This document shows positions 34,162 through 42,152 of a stretch of 64,000 nucleotides of DNA, one piece after another. The DNA lies in assembly GCF_001426565.1 (NCBI RefSeq), contig NZ_LMFA01000022.1, positions 477,279 to 541,278 on the forward strand, read 5' to 3'. Made by a program: the position numbers and the translations under genes. Source of the stretch: Rhizobium sp. Root482 (lineage in GTDB: Bacteria > Pseudomonadota > Alphaproteobacteria > Rhizobiales > Rhizobiaceae). Numbering within the stretch: the stretch's first letter is position 1; each line of letters starts with the position of its first letter. The notes under the pieces are model-generated. The model made no database searches, had not been told where the DNA came from, and saw nothing but the letters and a program-made list of their open reading frames with translations.

Positions 34162-35097
34162 ATGCCCCTCTCGAACCAGCAGAAGACGGAAGACGTCGCC
34201 GCCGGCATTCGCAAGCGCGTCTTTCTACACACGATGCGCAACAATGGCGGCTATCTCAGCCAGGCCTGTTCGGCCGCCGAAAGTCTTGCCTTCCTCTACA
34301 ACGAAGCGCTGAAGCTCGGCGAACCGACACTGCCGAAAGTACCGCTGCCCTTTGCCGGCGTGCCTTCCTCCGATAATCCGGATGCCTTTACCGGCGCCGG
34401 CTATCACGGTTCCTTCGCGCCGGACTATGACCGCCTCATCATATCGCCGGCGCATTACGCACTGGTGATCTATTCGGCGCTGATCCAGATGGGCCGCATG
34501 GATGAGCATGCGCTTGACCATTTCAACGTGGACGGCGGCTCGGTCGAAATGATCGGCGCCGAGCACAGCCCCGGCATGGAGGTGACCACCGGCTCGCTGG
34601 CGCAGGGCCTTTCCATGGCCTCCGGCCTTGCCTGGGCACGCAAGAAGAAGGGCGAAGCCGGCAAGGTCTGGGTCTATATGTCCGATGGCGAGTTCCAGGA
34701 GGGCCAGACCTGGGAATGCCTGGCGGCGATGAGCCACCACCAGATCGATAACATCCGCGTCGTCGTCGACGTCAATCGCCAGCAATGCGACGGCGCCATG
34801 TCCTCTGTGCTCGATCTCGGAGACCTGGCGGCCCGCGTTTCGGCCTTCGGCGTCACCTGCCGCTCGATCGACGGCCACGACCTCGATGCCTTCCGCAAGG
34901 CCGCAGGCAGCGCCGAGCCCGGCAAGCCGCTGATCATCCTTGCCAATACCTCGCCCTACCAGGGCATGGAGTTCCTGAAGCGGCGCTTTCCGCGCCTGCA
35001 CTATGTCCGCTTCAAATCCGCCGAGGAACGCCAGGAAATGCAGACCGCCATCGCCGCCGAGCTTGGCGTCGACGAAGCCGAAATCGCGAGGGCCTGA
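34162..35097 (+). CDS. Transketolase-like protein, N-terminal (TPP-binding) subunit
   Basis: 311 residues, the size of the N-terminal half of a split transketolase. The thiamine-diphosphate region reads SDGEFQEGQTWE near residue 174 and VVVDVNRQQCDG near 200, with serine in place of the first glycine of the usual GDGE. ISPAHYALVIYSAL near 93 and GMEVTTGSLAQGLSMASG near 136 are as in the family. It must pair with the next gene for activity. Located third in the mtnK-mtnA-tkt-tkt-RLP operon, it suggests two-carbon transfer to or from a ketose phosphate derived from the MtnA product. Confidence 0.9.
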   Translation: MPLSNQQKTEDVAAGIRKRVFLHTMRNNGGYLSQACSAAESLAFLYNEALKLGEPTLPKVPLPFAGVPSSDNPDAFTGAGYHGSFAPDYDRLIISPAHYALVIYSALIQMGRMDEHALDHFNVDGGSVEMIGAEHSPGMEVTTGSLAQGLSMASGLAWARKKKGEAGKVWVYMSDGEFQEGQTWECLAAMSHHQIDNIRVVVDVNRQQCDGAMSSVLDLGDLAARVSAFGVTCRSIDGHDLDAFRKAAGSAEPGKPLIILANTSPYQGMEFLKRRFPRLHYVRFKSAEERQEMQTAIAAELGVDEAEIARA

Positions 35098-35099
35098 CC

Positions 35100-36101
35100 A
35101 TGGTCGAAATCGTCAACCGTCCCTATGCCAAGGCCTTCGAGACTTTCGCGACAGCCCGCCCCGAAGTGCTCTGCCTTTCCGCCGACCTCACTTCGTCCTG
35201 CGAGGTCGATGGTTTCCGCGACCGGCATCCCGATCAGTTCCTGTCGCTCGGCATGGCCGAGCAGAACATGCTTTCCTTCGCCGGCGGCCTTGCCATGCAG
35301 GGGTTCCGGCCTTTCCTCCACACCTTCTCGGTCTTCCTCTACCGTCGCCCCTATGACCAGCTGATCAACTCGATCGCCTATTCCAATCGCAAGGTCCGGC
35401 TGATGGGCTTCCTGCCGGGCATCACCACGCCGGGCGGCATCACCCATCAGGCGATCGAGGATATTTCGGTGATGCGCGCCATCCCCAACATGACGATCCT
35501 CGAATGCGGCGATGCCACCGAAGTCGAGACCGTGCTCGAGGTTGCCGACAGCATCGACGGCCCGGTCTATGCCCGCGTGCTGCGCGGCGAGGTGCCCAGG
35601 CTTTTCTCCACCCCCTTCGAATTCAACAGGCTGAGGACGCTGAGTGAAGGCGACGACGTTCTCGTCGTCACCTCAGGCGTCTGCACCGAGGAAGCCCTAC
35701 GGGCCGCCGAGCCCTTGAAGGCCCGCGGCATCGGCATCCACCATTTGCATGCCTCGACATTAAAACCCTTCGACCGCGACGGCCTCATCCGGGCCGCACG
35801 CGGCAAGAAGGGCGTCGTGACCCTGGAGAACCACACGATCAACGGCGGTCTCGGCTCGCTGGTGGCGGAAATCCTCGCCGAAGAAGGTCTCGGCGTAAAG
35901 CTGCGCCGCCTTGGATTGCAGGACACTTTCGCGCATGGCGCCTCCAAGCCCTATCTCATGAAAAAATACAGGCTCGATGCCAGCGCGCTTATCTTTGCCA
36001 TCGGCGACCTGCTCGGCAAGGTGATCGACATTGCCGATGGCGAACTGGACGCTGTGCGTCTCGATACCGTGCATTCGGCGCAGAAGGCCGAGGCGCTCTG
36101 A
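35100..36101 (+). CDS. Transketolase-like protein, C-terminal (pyrimidine-binding) subunit
   Basis: 333 residues from ATG 35100, two bases after the stop of its partner. The pyrimidine-domain glutamate is in GMAEQNMLSFAGGLA near residue 57, followed by ITHQAIEDISVMRAIPNM near 114 and the C-terminal regulatory domain with GVVTLENHTINGGLGS near 238. Both halves of the cofactor site are thus present, across two proteins, as in the apulose-4-phosphate transketolase pairs and other split enzymes. It overlaps the RuBisCO-like protein start by one base, so the operon is translationally coupled throughout. Confidence 0.9.
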   Translation: MVEIVNRPYAKAFETFATARPEVLCLSADLTSSCEVDGFRDRHPDQFLSLGMAEQNMLSFAGGLAMQGFRPFLHTFSVFLYRRPYDQLINSIAYSNRKVRLMGFLPGITTPGGITHQAIEDISVMRAIPNMTILECGDATEVETVLEVADSIDGPVYARVLRGEVPRLFSTPFEFNRLRTLSEGDDVLVVTSGVCTEEALRAAEPLKARGIGIHHLHASTLKPFDRDGLIRAARGKKGVVTLENHTINGGLGSLVAEILAEEGLGVKLRRLGLQDTFAHGASKPYLMKKYRLDASALIFAIGDLLGKVIDIADGELDAVRLDTVHSAQKAEAL

Positions 36102-37225
36102 TGGGACGCTTCTCGGTCACCTACTGGCTCGGCGCCGCGGACGAGCCGGAGGCCCGCACCCGGGCGCTCGATATCGCGCTCGAACAGACGGTCGAAATCC
36201 CCCGCGATACCGTTCCCGCCGGTTATGTCGAGGACGAAATCCTCGGCAGGCTGGAGAAAATTGAGCCGGCCGGGACCGAACGCGGCGGCTTCCTCGCCGA
36301 GATTTCCTACAGCGATGACGACATGGGCGGCGATTTCCTGCAGTTGCTCAACATCGTCTTCGGCAATTCCTCGATCAAGGCGAATATCCGCGTTGAGGAC
36401 ATCCGCCTGTCCGAAGGCATTCTCAGCCTCTGCGCCGGCCCGCGCTTCGGCCTGCCCGGCCTTCGCGAGCGCACCGGCGTCGATAATGGCCCGATCCTGA
36501 TGTCGGCGATCAAGCCGGTCGGGCTATCCGCCAGCGAACTGGGCAGGCTCGCCCATGATTTTGCCCTTGGCGGCATGGATCTGGTCAAGGACGATCACGG
36601 GCTTGTCGATCAGCGCACGGCACCCTTTTCCGACCGGCTGAAGGCCTGCGTCGATGGCGTGAACGAGGCGAATGCGAGGACCGGCGGGCGCGCCGCCTAT
36701 GTGCCAAACATCACCGGCCCGGCGATGCAGATCTTCGATCGCGCCTGGATGGCCAAGGAACAGGGAGCCGGCGGCGTCATGGTGGCACCGGCACTCGCCG
36801 GCTATGACGTGACGCGGGCACTGGCCGCCGATCCGGAATTCGGCCTGCCGATCGTCTCGCACCCGACCTTCAGCGGCGCAAACATGATCACGCCGACGAC
36901 CGGCTTCTCGCACCGTTTCTATTTCGGCCTGCTGCAGCGCCTGATGGGCGTCGATGCGGTGGTCTATCCGAACTTCGGCGGTCGTTTCGGCTTCACGCTC
37001 AAGGAATGCCAGTCGATCGTGGAGGGATGCCAGATGGAATTCGGCGGCTACAAGCCGATCGTGCCGGCACCGGGCGGCGGCATGACCTTCGAGCGCGTGC
37101 CGGAAATGCGCGCCGCTTACGGCGACCGCGTCATGTATCTCGTCGGCGGCGCGCTGATCCGCGAAAAGGCCAATCTGGTCGAGGCCAGCAAGCGGCTCGT
37201 GGCCGCAGTGCGCGGCGACGCCTGA
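36101..37225 (+). CDS. RuBisCO-like protein (form IV), substituted active site
   Basis: 374 residues, shorter than true large subunits (about 460-475). The N-terminal ferredoxin-like domain (1-125) and the barrel are clear. Lys175 of RuBisCO is kept in SAIKPVGLSA (about 136), but the following lysine (Lys177) is missing. The carbamate lysine and Asp203 are kept in GGMDLVKDDHG (about 156-166), but Glu204 is His. Loop 6 reads VVYPNFGGRFGF, without Lys334. It cannot fix CO2 by the normal chemistry. Relatives act as isomerase, enolase or transcarboxylase/hydrolase on ketose phosphates. It is the last gene of the operon. Confidence 0.92.
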   Translation: MGRFSVTYWLGAADEPEARTRALDIALEQTVEIPRDTVPAGYVEDEILGRLEKIEPAGTERGGFLAEISYSDDDMGGDFLQLLNIVFGNSSIKANIRVEDIRLSEGILSLCAGPRFGLPGLRERTGVDNGPILMSAIKPVGLSASELGRLAHDFALGGMDLVKDDHGLVDQRTAPFSDRLKACVDGVNEANARTGGRAAYVPNITGPAMQIFDRAWMAKEQGAGGVMVAPALAGYDVTRALAADPEFGLPIVSHPTFSGANMITPTTGFSHRFYFGLLQRLMGVDAVVYPNFGGRFGFTLKECQSIVEGCQMEFGGYKPIVPAPGGGMTFERVPEMRAAYGDRVMYLVGGALIREKANLVEASKRLVAAVRGDA

Positions 37226-37268
37226 CGCTCGCAATTCGTGTTCTCGCAAAGCGGACCGCGGGGCCCGT

Positions 37269-38129
37269 TCATTTCAGCGGAAAACCCATCTTCCTGACGA
37301 TGGATTTCAGCCTGTCGCGGCCGGACAAATGGCTTGCCCCGCTTACCCGCCTGCCCGAATGTTCCGACCAGGCAGGGCGCTTCATCTGCTGGCTGGCATA
37401 GAATGTCTCCATGAGCGCATCATAATCATCGATGCGGCCTGAGGCATGGTCCGGGGAATAGGTTTCCCGGAACAGAACGGCATCCTGCGGAAGCCTCGGC
37501 TTGATGGATGCCGGGCGGGCTTCGTCGGGATAGCCGACGCACATACCGAAAACCGCAAAGACGCCTTTTGGCAGGGCGAGCAGGCGGGCGACCTCCAGGG
37601 GATTATCCCGCATTCCGCCGATATAGACGACGCCGAGCCCCATCGCCTCTGCCGCCACAGCCGCGTTTTGCGCCGCCAGCGCCGCATCGATGCAGCCGAT
37701 CAGGAACAGCTCGAAATAATCGAGACCGTCTGACGCTATCTCCCGTTTCGCGCAAACAGAACGCAGGCGGGCGAGATCGGCGAGCCAGACGAGTTGCAGG
37801 GGCGCCTCGACGATTGCCCGCTGATTGCCGGCCAGCGCCGAAAGGGCGGCCTTTCTGGTCGCATCCGCAACCGCGACAACGCTCCATGTCTGGAGATTGG
37901 ACGATGTCGATGCCGATTGCGCGGCCGCAATCATCGTTTCCAGCGCAAGCTCCGGTAGCGGCCTGTCGGAATAGGCACGAACCGAACGGTGCGACAACAG
38001 GGTGCGTAGGACGGCATCCCCGATGACATGAGGCGCGTCCCTACCGCCATAGCGCTCCTCGAGCAGGTCCTTGAACGCAGCCGCCTTTTCAGCACCCGTG
38101 ACCCGAGCGATGGTGGAATTTCCGGTCAT
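37269..38129 (-). CDS. Nitroreductase family NAD(P)H-dependent FMN oxidoreductase
   Basis: 286 residues from ATG 38129 (MTGNSTIARV); the open frame extends upstream but without homologous sequence. The FMN-binding N-terminal motif is LLSHRSVRAYSD near residue 44, then AAQSASTSSNLQTWSVVAV near 68, and GVVYIGGMRDNP near 166 in the second half, as in NfsA/FRP-type enzymes. It reduces nitro, quinone or flavin-like substrates with NAD(P)H; the natural one is unknown. It is convergent with the RLP operon across only 43 bp, so their terminators must be compact. Confidence 0.88.
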   Translation of the reverse strand: MTGNSTIARVTGAEKAAAFKDLLEERYGGRDAPHVIGDAVLRTLLSHRSVRAYSDRPLPELALETMIAAAQSASTSSNLQTWSVVAVADATRKAALSALAGNQRAIVEAPLQLVWLADLARLRSVCAKREIASDGLDYFELFLIGCIDAALAAQNAAVAAEAMGLGVVYIGGMRDNPLEVARLLALPKGVFAVFGMCVGYPDEARPASIKPRLPQDAVLFRETYSPDHASGRIDDYDALMETFYASQQMKRPAWSEHSGRRVSGASHLSGRDRLKSIVRKMGFPLK

Positions 38130-38450
38130 AGTCTGCCTTCTCCCGGCCGCCCGCTTTCGTCCATCTTCGCCGCGCGACATACCTACCGGCTGGGGGAAAA
38201 GGGTCAATCACAAAAAGCGGGATGTATGATGCGAGAATCGCATCCAACGCGACACGGGGAACCGCCCCGTAAACGCGTACCGGAGGGGATAAGCGCCCGC
38301 TTATTTGCGCTAGCGCAAATTCCGCGCAACAATTTGCGTGCAAGAAGAGACTGGCGACAGCCGGCATGTGTCGCCGCTTCCGGCGATACGGCCGCTGCGC
38401 TCATGCGTGCGGACATGCCTGCGATCGCCCCCTACCGAATGGAGATGACG
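38130..38450. other. Intergenic region with an 18-bp perfect palindrome
   Basis: These 321 bp hold the nitroreductase promoter and the leader of the small membrane protein. At 38303-38320 is the perfect palindrome ATTTGCGCTAGCGCAAAT; its core TTGCG-N4-CGCAA has the spacing of CRP/FNR-superfamily sites (compare NnrR-type boxes). A partial copy, CGCAACAATTTGCG, follows at about 38324-38337. I see no gene in it. Confidence 0.55.
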
Positions 38451-38591
38451 ATGCCCCATGACAAGAGCGAGAACCACGCGGCCCCGGCCGGTGCCAAAGA
38501 CCCCACCAGTGAACCAACGCTGCTGCCCATGCTGATCGCCGGCCTGGTGCTGGTCGTCATCGGCGCGGTTGTTATCATGGCCTTCGTCTGA
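38451..38591 (+). CDS. Small single-pass membrane protein, 46 residues
   Basis: From ATG 38451 with GGAG six bases upstream (in-frame ATGs at 38439 and 38445 are alternatives). The N-terminal 26 residues are polar and proline/alanine rich (HDKSENHAAPAGAKDPTS). The C-terminal 20 are one hydrophobic helix (LIAGLVLVVIGAVVIMAFV), so it is a C-tail-anchored or bitopic peptide. No family recognised. The site TTGCGCTAGCGCAA lies 131 bp upstream, so it may be controlled by a CRP/FNR-type factor. Confidence 0.5.
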   Translation: MPHDKSENHAAPAGAKDPTSEPTLLPMLIAGLVLVVIGAVVIMAFV

Positions 38592-38667
38592 AACCGGAAC
38601 TTTGACGGCCGGATTTTCCTTCAAAAGTAACGGCGGACAACGGTTCCCTCGCCTGCTGGAGGCCGGC

Positions 38668-39863
38668 TCACCCGTCCAGCTGCAGGAAAAGCGACGAATA
38701 TCCGCCGGCCGGATAGGTCGCGCGCACCGGGCGGGTGCCGTCAAGCAGCGTAAAGGGCCCGATGCCTCCAAGAAATTCATCGAGAACGACCCGCAACTGC
38801 ATTCTCACCAGCGCCGCGCCCGGACAGACATGGATGCCGGCGCCGTAGAGCAGGTTTTGCGACTGGTCGCGGTCGGGGCGAAACTGATCGGCCTCCTCGA
38901 TCACCGCCGCGTCGCGGTTTGCCGAAGCCCAGTCACCGTCATCCTTTCCCCCTCACTGATCCCACACTCCCCGATGGTCACGGATCGCGCGGCCCTGCGC
39001 CGGTTGGCGATCAGCGGCCCGTCGAGACGGAGAATCTCGTCTATCGCTTGCGGCAGGCGCGCCCTGTCACGGCGCAGCAGCGATTGAACCTCCTGGTGCT
39101 CCGCAAGAAAGCGGACGATGATCCCGACGCAGGCGGCAATCGTGCCCAGCTCTCCCACCGTCCAGTTGCGCAGGATGCTGACGATCTGCCCGTGTTCAAG
39201 CCGCTTTCCATACACCTCCTGTCGCACAAGGCTGGTGGTGATATCATCAGGCGCGGCCGCCCCGGCCTCTTCCCGCCAGTCGAGCTGCGAGCGGATATGG
39301 CCATCGAATTCCAGCGCGATGGAGGCCATGGCCTCGGTGTCACGGGCGAGCGTCGCCTCGCGGTTCTTTCGCACCCATTGCCGCAATGGCTCGTGCAAGG
39401 ATTGGGGCCAGCCCAGAAAGGCGCATTGAATCCGCACGGCATAAGGTTCGGCAAATTCCGTCATGAGGTCGCATGAAGGATTTTCCTTCAGCGAAGCAAC
39501 CAGATCGCGCGCAATGTCCCGGCATGCGGGCTCGACGCTATCGACCCGCTCTTTGGTAAAGTAAGGCTCGATCATCCGCCGGTAGCCGGTATGTTCAGGC
39601 GGATCCATCCCGTTGGGAACGGATATGTGCCGGGAAACGACGTTGCTGAACGTGTCGTGGTCGTTCAGGACCCGCAGGATATCGGCATGCCGGAACAGCG
39701 ACCAGCCGAGATAGTCGCTATAGGCCACGGGGCATGTTTCGCGCATATGATCATAGGCAAGGATCTGGTCGGACTGGACCTGCGGGTCGCGGGGGTCCCA
39801 ATCGGGGCAAGGCGCATCGGACAGCGTGTCCTGCCTGCAGTGTCTTCCAGTTGCCGAACTCAT
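38668..39863 (-). pseudogene. Cytochrome P450, frameshifted
   Basis: Two minus-strand frames together give one P450 of about 400 residues. The front frame (start ATG near 39863) has the I-helix segment GELGTIAACVG and the ExxR motif EILRLDG with the following NRR. It then loses frame at about 38928-38936, after GERMTVT. The other frame continues WASANRDAAVIEEADQF and carries the haem loop LLYGAGIHVCPGA with its cysteine ligand. One inserted base after GTGAC would restore ERMTVTWASANRD. So a single-base deletion, real or a sequencing error, inactivates it. Confidence 0.8.
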
Positions 39864-39956
39864 GCGCCTTTGCCTCCATTGGTCGGCCGCCATTAGTGCA
39901 GCAGTTGGAGGCCCGCTCTTTGTCCCCACGCAAAGAACGGGCGGCGATTTGTTCGG

Positions 39957-40853
39957 CTATCGGGCATCCTGTGGCAGGGTGCACAGGGCGTAGAATTCCC
40001 GCGCCGCCGCACTCAGGCTTCGCTCCTTGTGCCGCAGCAACGTGAATTCGCGCGGCGGCAGCGCGATGTCGAGCACCGCCAATTGTCCGTTTTCGATAAA
40101 GGGAGCGGCCGCGACCTTGGAAACCGCCGTCACGCAATTTCCCGTCAGGACCGCCGAAAGCACCGCCTCGTTCGAGGGGAGAACCATGGCCACGTCCAGT
40201 GTGTCCGGTTCCACCGAAAGCCCCCGCAAGGCGCGCTCGAACATGGCCCGCGTGCCGGACCCCGGCTCGCGCACCACCCATCGGAGCGTTGCAAGGGCCT
40301 CGACGGCAGGACCCGTTCGGGACTGGGCTGGCAGCAGGTCCGGCACGCCGACAATGACCAGATTGTCCCGGGCAATCACCTTGGCCGCAAGCGCCGGCTC
40401 ATCGACAAGGCCCTCGATCAGGCCAAGTTCCGCGCTCCGCTCCAGCACGCTCCTGATGACGCCGGCCGTGTTGCTGGTCGCGACTTCCACGACGATCCCC
40501 GGAAAATCCCTGGCATAGTGCATCAGTTTCGGCGGTAGCCAGTAATTGGAAATCGTCTGACTGGCGCTGAGCTCCAGTCGCCCGGTGCGCAAGCCTCCCA
40601 ATTCGCTCAAGACGTCTTCCGCCGCCCTGATCCTGGCCATCGTTGCCTTGGCCTCCCGCAGGAACGCCTCTCCCTGGCGGGTCAATTCGATGCCGCGGCC
40701 GATGCGGTCGAACAATTGTACCTTGTAGAAGGATTCAAGCGAACGGATCGAGGCGCTCACCGCCGATGGCGTGAGCCCGAGGGCAGCGGCCGCCTGTGTC
40801 AGATGCTCCCGCTCGGCAACCGCGATGAAGGCTTTCAGCTGATCGAATGTCAT
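39957..40853 (-). CDS. LysR family transcriptional regulator (YeiE/CysB-like)
   Basis: 298 residues from ATG 40853 (MTFDQLKAFIAVAEREHL). The HTH has LTQAAAALGLTPSAVSASIRSLE. The effector domain includes LELSASQTISNYWLPPKLMHYARDFPGI, broken here by its length, matching the YeiE group. It is divergent from a YeiH-type exporter, the arrangement seen for YeiE-YeiH in many proteobacteria, where the regulator senses sulfite or amino-acid related signals. It probably controls that exporter. Confidence 0.88.
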   Translation of the reverse strand: MTFDQLKAFIAVAEREHLTQAAAALGLTPSAVSASIRSLESFYKVQLFDRIGRGIELTRQGEAFLREAKATMARIRAAEDVLSELGGLRTGRLELSASQTISNYWLPPKLMHYARDFPGIVVEVATSNTAGVIRSVLERSAELGLIEGLVDEPALAAKVIARDNLVIVGVPDLLPAQSRTGPAVEALATLRWVVREPGSGTRAMFERALRGLSVEPDTLDVAMVLPSNEAVLSAVLTGNCVTAVSKVAAAPFIENGQLAVLDIALPPREFTLLRHKERSLSAAAREFYALCTLPQDAR

Positions 40854-40964
40854 TCTCCAATCATGCAATAAAAACGCATGAAACGTCAATAAATGTGCGA
40901 TGGAACTGCACCTAGAGGGCGAATATCCTCAAGAAGGAATCAAACACGGAATTTCCTTCTACCT

Positions 40965-41966
40965 ATGCCGAACAGATTAGCAATAATACCTGGACTCTTC
41001 GCCTCAATGGCCATTGCCGCCCTCGCCTATCTCGTCGCCTTCGCCGAGACTGCGCTCGGCGGGCGGGTCTGGTTCGATGCGCTGGTCCTTTCCATTGTCC
41101 TTGGAACGGGGGTGCGCACCGCCTTGCCCCTGCGGCCCCTCTTCGGCCCCGGCATCCATTTTGCCGCAAAGACGATCCTCGAATTCGCGATTGTGCTGCT
41201 CGGTGCCTCCGCAAGTGCCAGCATGATCGCGGATGCCGGCATGCCTGTGATCGTTCTGGTCGTCTCGCTCGTCCTTCTCTCCCTTGCCGTCAGCTACGGC
41301 ATTTCGCGCGCCTTCGGGCTTTCCCGTCACCTCGCCACCCTCGTCGCCTGCGGCAATTCCATCTGCGGCAATTCGGCCATCGTCGCGGCGGCGCCGGTCA
41401 TCGGCGCGCGGGCGGACGACATCGCCTCCTCGATCGCCTTTACCGCGGCGCTCGGAATCGTCATGGTCCTGTTGCTTCCGGCCGTATCGCAGGTCCTCCC
41501 GATGACGGAATGGCATTACGGCATCCTCGCCGGGATGACCGTCTATGCCGTCCCGCAGGTGCTCGCAGCCACCGCGCCCATCGGCCCGGTCGCCGTACAG
41601 GTCGGAACGATCATAAAGCTGCTGCGGGTGTTGATGCTCGGGCCGGTCATCATCTTCCTCGGCATCGCCCGCGGCAACGGCGGCCGGACGGGCCTCACCT
41701 TCCGGCAGGTCTTTCCATGGTTCATCATCGGCTTCTTCGCCATGATGCTCCTGCGCTCCGCCGGTGGTATCCCGGAAGAAGCGCTTTCCCCGATCAAACA
41801 TCTCGAAACCGCCCTCACGACGATCTCGATGGCCGCCCTCGGCCTCTCGGTCGATCTGCGCTCCATGCTCGCTTCCGGCGGCCGCGTCCTGCTTGCCGGC
41901 ATATTCTCGGTCGTGGCCCTTGCTTCGATGACCTGTCTCGCCCTCTTTCTTATCCCCGTCTTCTGA
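40965..41966 (+). CDS. YeiH/UPF0324 family putative sulfate exporter
   Basis: 333 residues from ATG 40965. About ten membrane helices fill the length; the family motif LVACGNSICGNSAIVAAAPVIGA starts near residue 124 and is broken here in writing only, and AVPQVLAATAPIGPVAVQV is near 195. UPF0324 proteins are predicted efflux carriers for sulfate or other anions, with little experimental proof. It is divergent from the LysR regulator, 111 bp between starts. Confidence 0.85.
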   Translation: MPNRLAIIPGLFASMAIAALAYLVAFAETALGGRVWFDALVLSIVLGTGVRTALPLRPLFGPGIHFAAKTILEFAIVLLGASASASMIADAGMPVIVLVVSLVLLSLAVSYGISRAFGLSRHLATLVACGNSICGNSAIVAAAPVIGARADDIASSIAFTAALGIVMVLLLPAVSQVLPMTEWHYGILAGMTVYAVPQVLAATAPIGPVAVQVGTIIKLLRVLMLGPVIIFLGIARGNGGRTGLTFRQVFPWFIIGFFAMMLLRSAGGIPEEALSPIKHLETALTTISMAALGLSVDLRSMLASGGRVLLAGIFSVVALASMTCLALFLIPVF

Positions 41967-42050
41967 GTGGGCCGAGCAAGCATCTGATCCTCTCCGGGGC
42001 CGGTAAAGTGCAGTCCAGCCCGGGACCGCCGTAAAAACTGATAAGGCCAT

Positions 42051-42077
42051 GGAATAAACGAGGCCTTGAGGCGTCTA
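42051..42077 (+). promoter_or_regulatory. ECF-type promoter of the sigma/anti-sigma operon
   Basis: GGAATAA (42051-42057), 15 bp, then GTCTA (42073-42077). The same layout, GGAATAA-N15-GTCAA, occurs before the propeller gene at 43635-43661. Positive autoregulation of an ECF sigma is usual. It lies 76 bp before the sigma start. Confidence 0.6.
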
Positions 42078-42152
42078 GCGCATATGCCCATCGACGATCA
42101 AAATGGGGATGCGTCCGCGTGGCCGGGCGCACCGCCCATCTGAGGTGCTGAA

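Noticed and set aside
36101..37225. True CO2-fixing RuBisCO
   Set aside because: Lys177 and Lys334 are missing and Glu204 is His; no small subunit or phosphoribulokinase is nearby. It is a RuBisCO-like protein.
31801..37225. Complete methionine salvage pathway
   Set aside because: Only mtnK and mtnA are present; mtnB, mtnC, mtnD and the transaminase are absent here. The neighbours point to another fate for the ketose 1-phosphate.
24003..37225. Apiose or apionate catabolism by analogy with split transketolase or RLP
   Set aside because: The known apiose and apionate gene sets have an apiose isomerase or lactonase and other kinases, not mtnK/mtnA. Kept only as a source of analogy.
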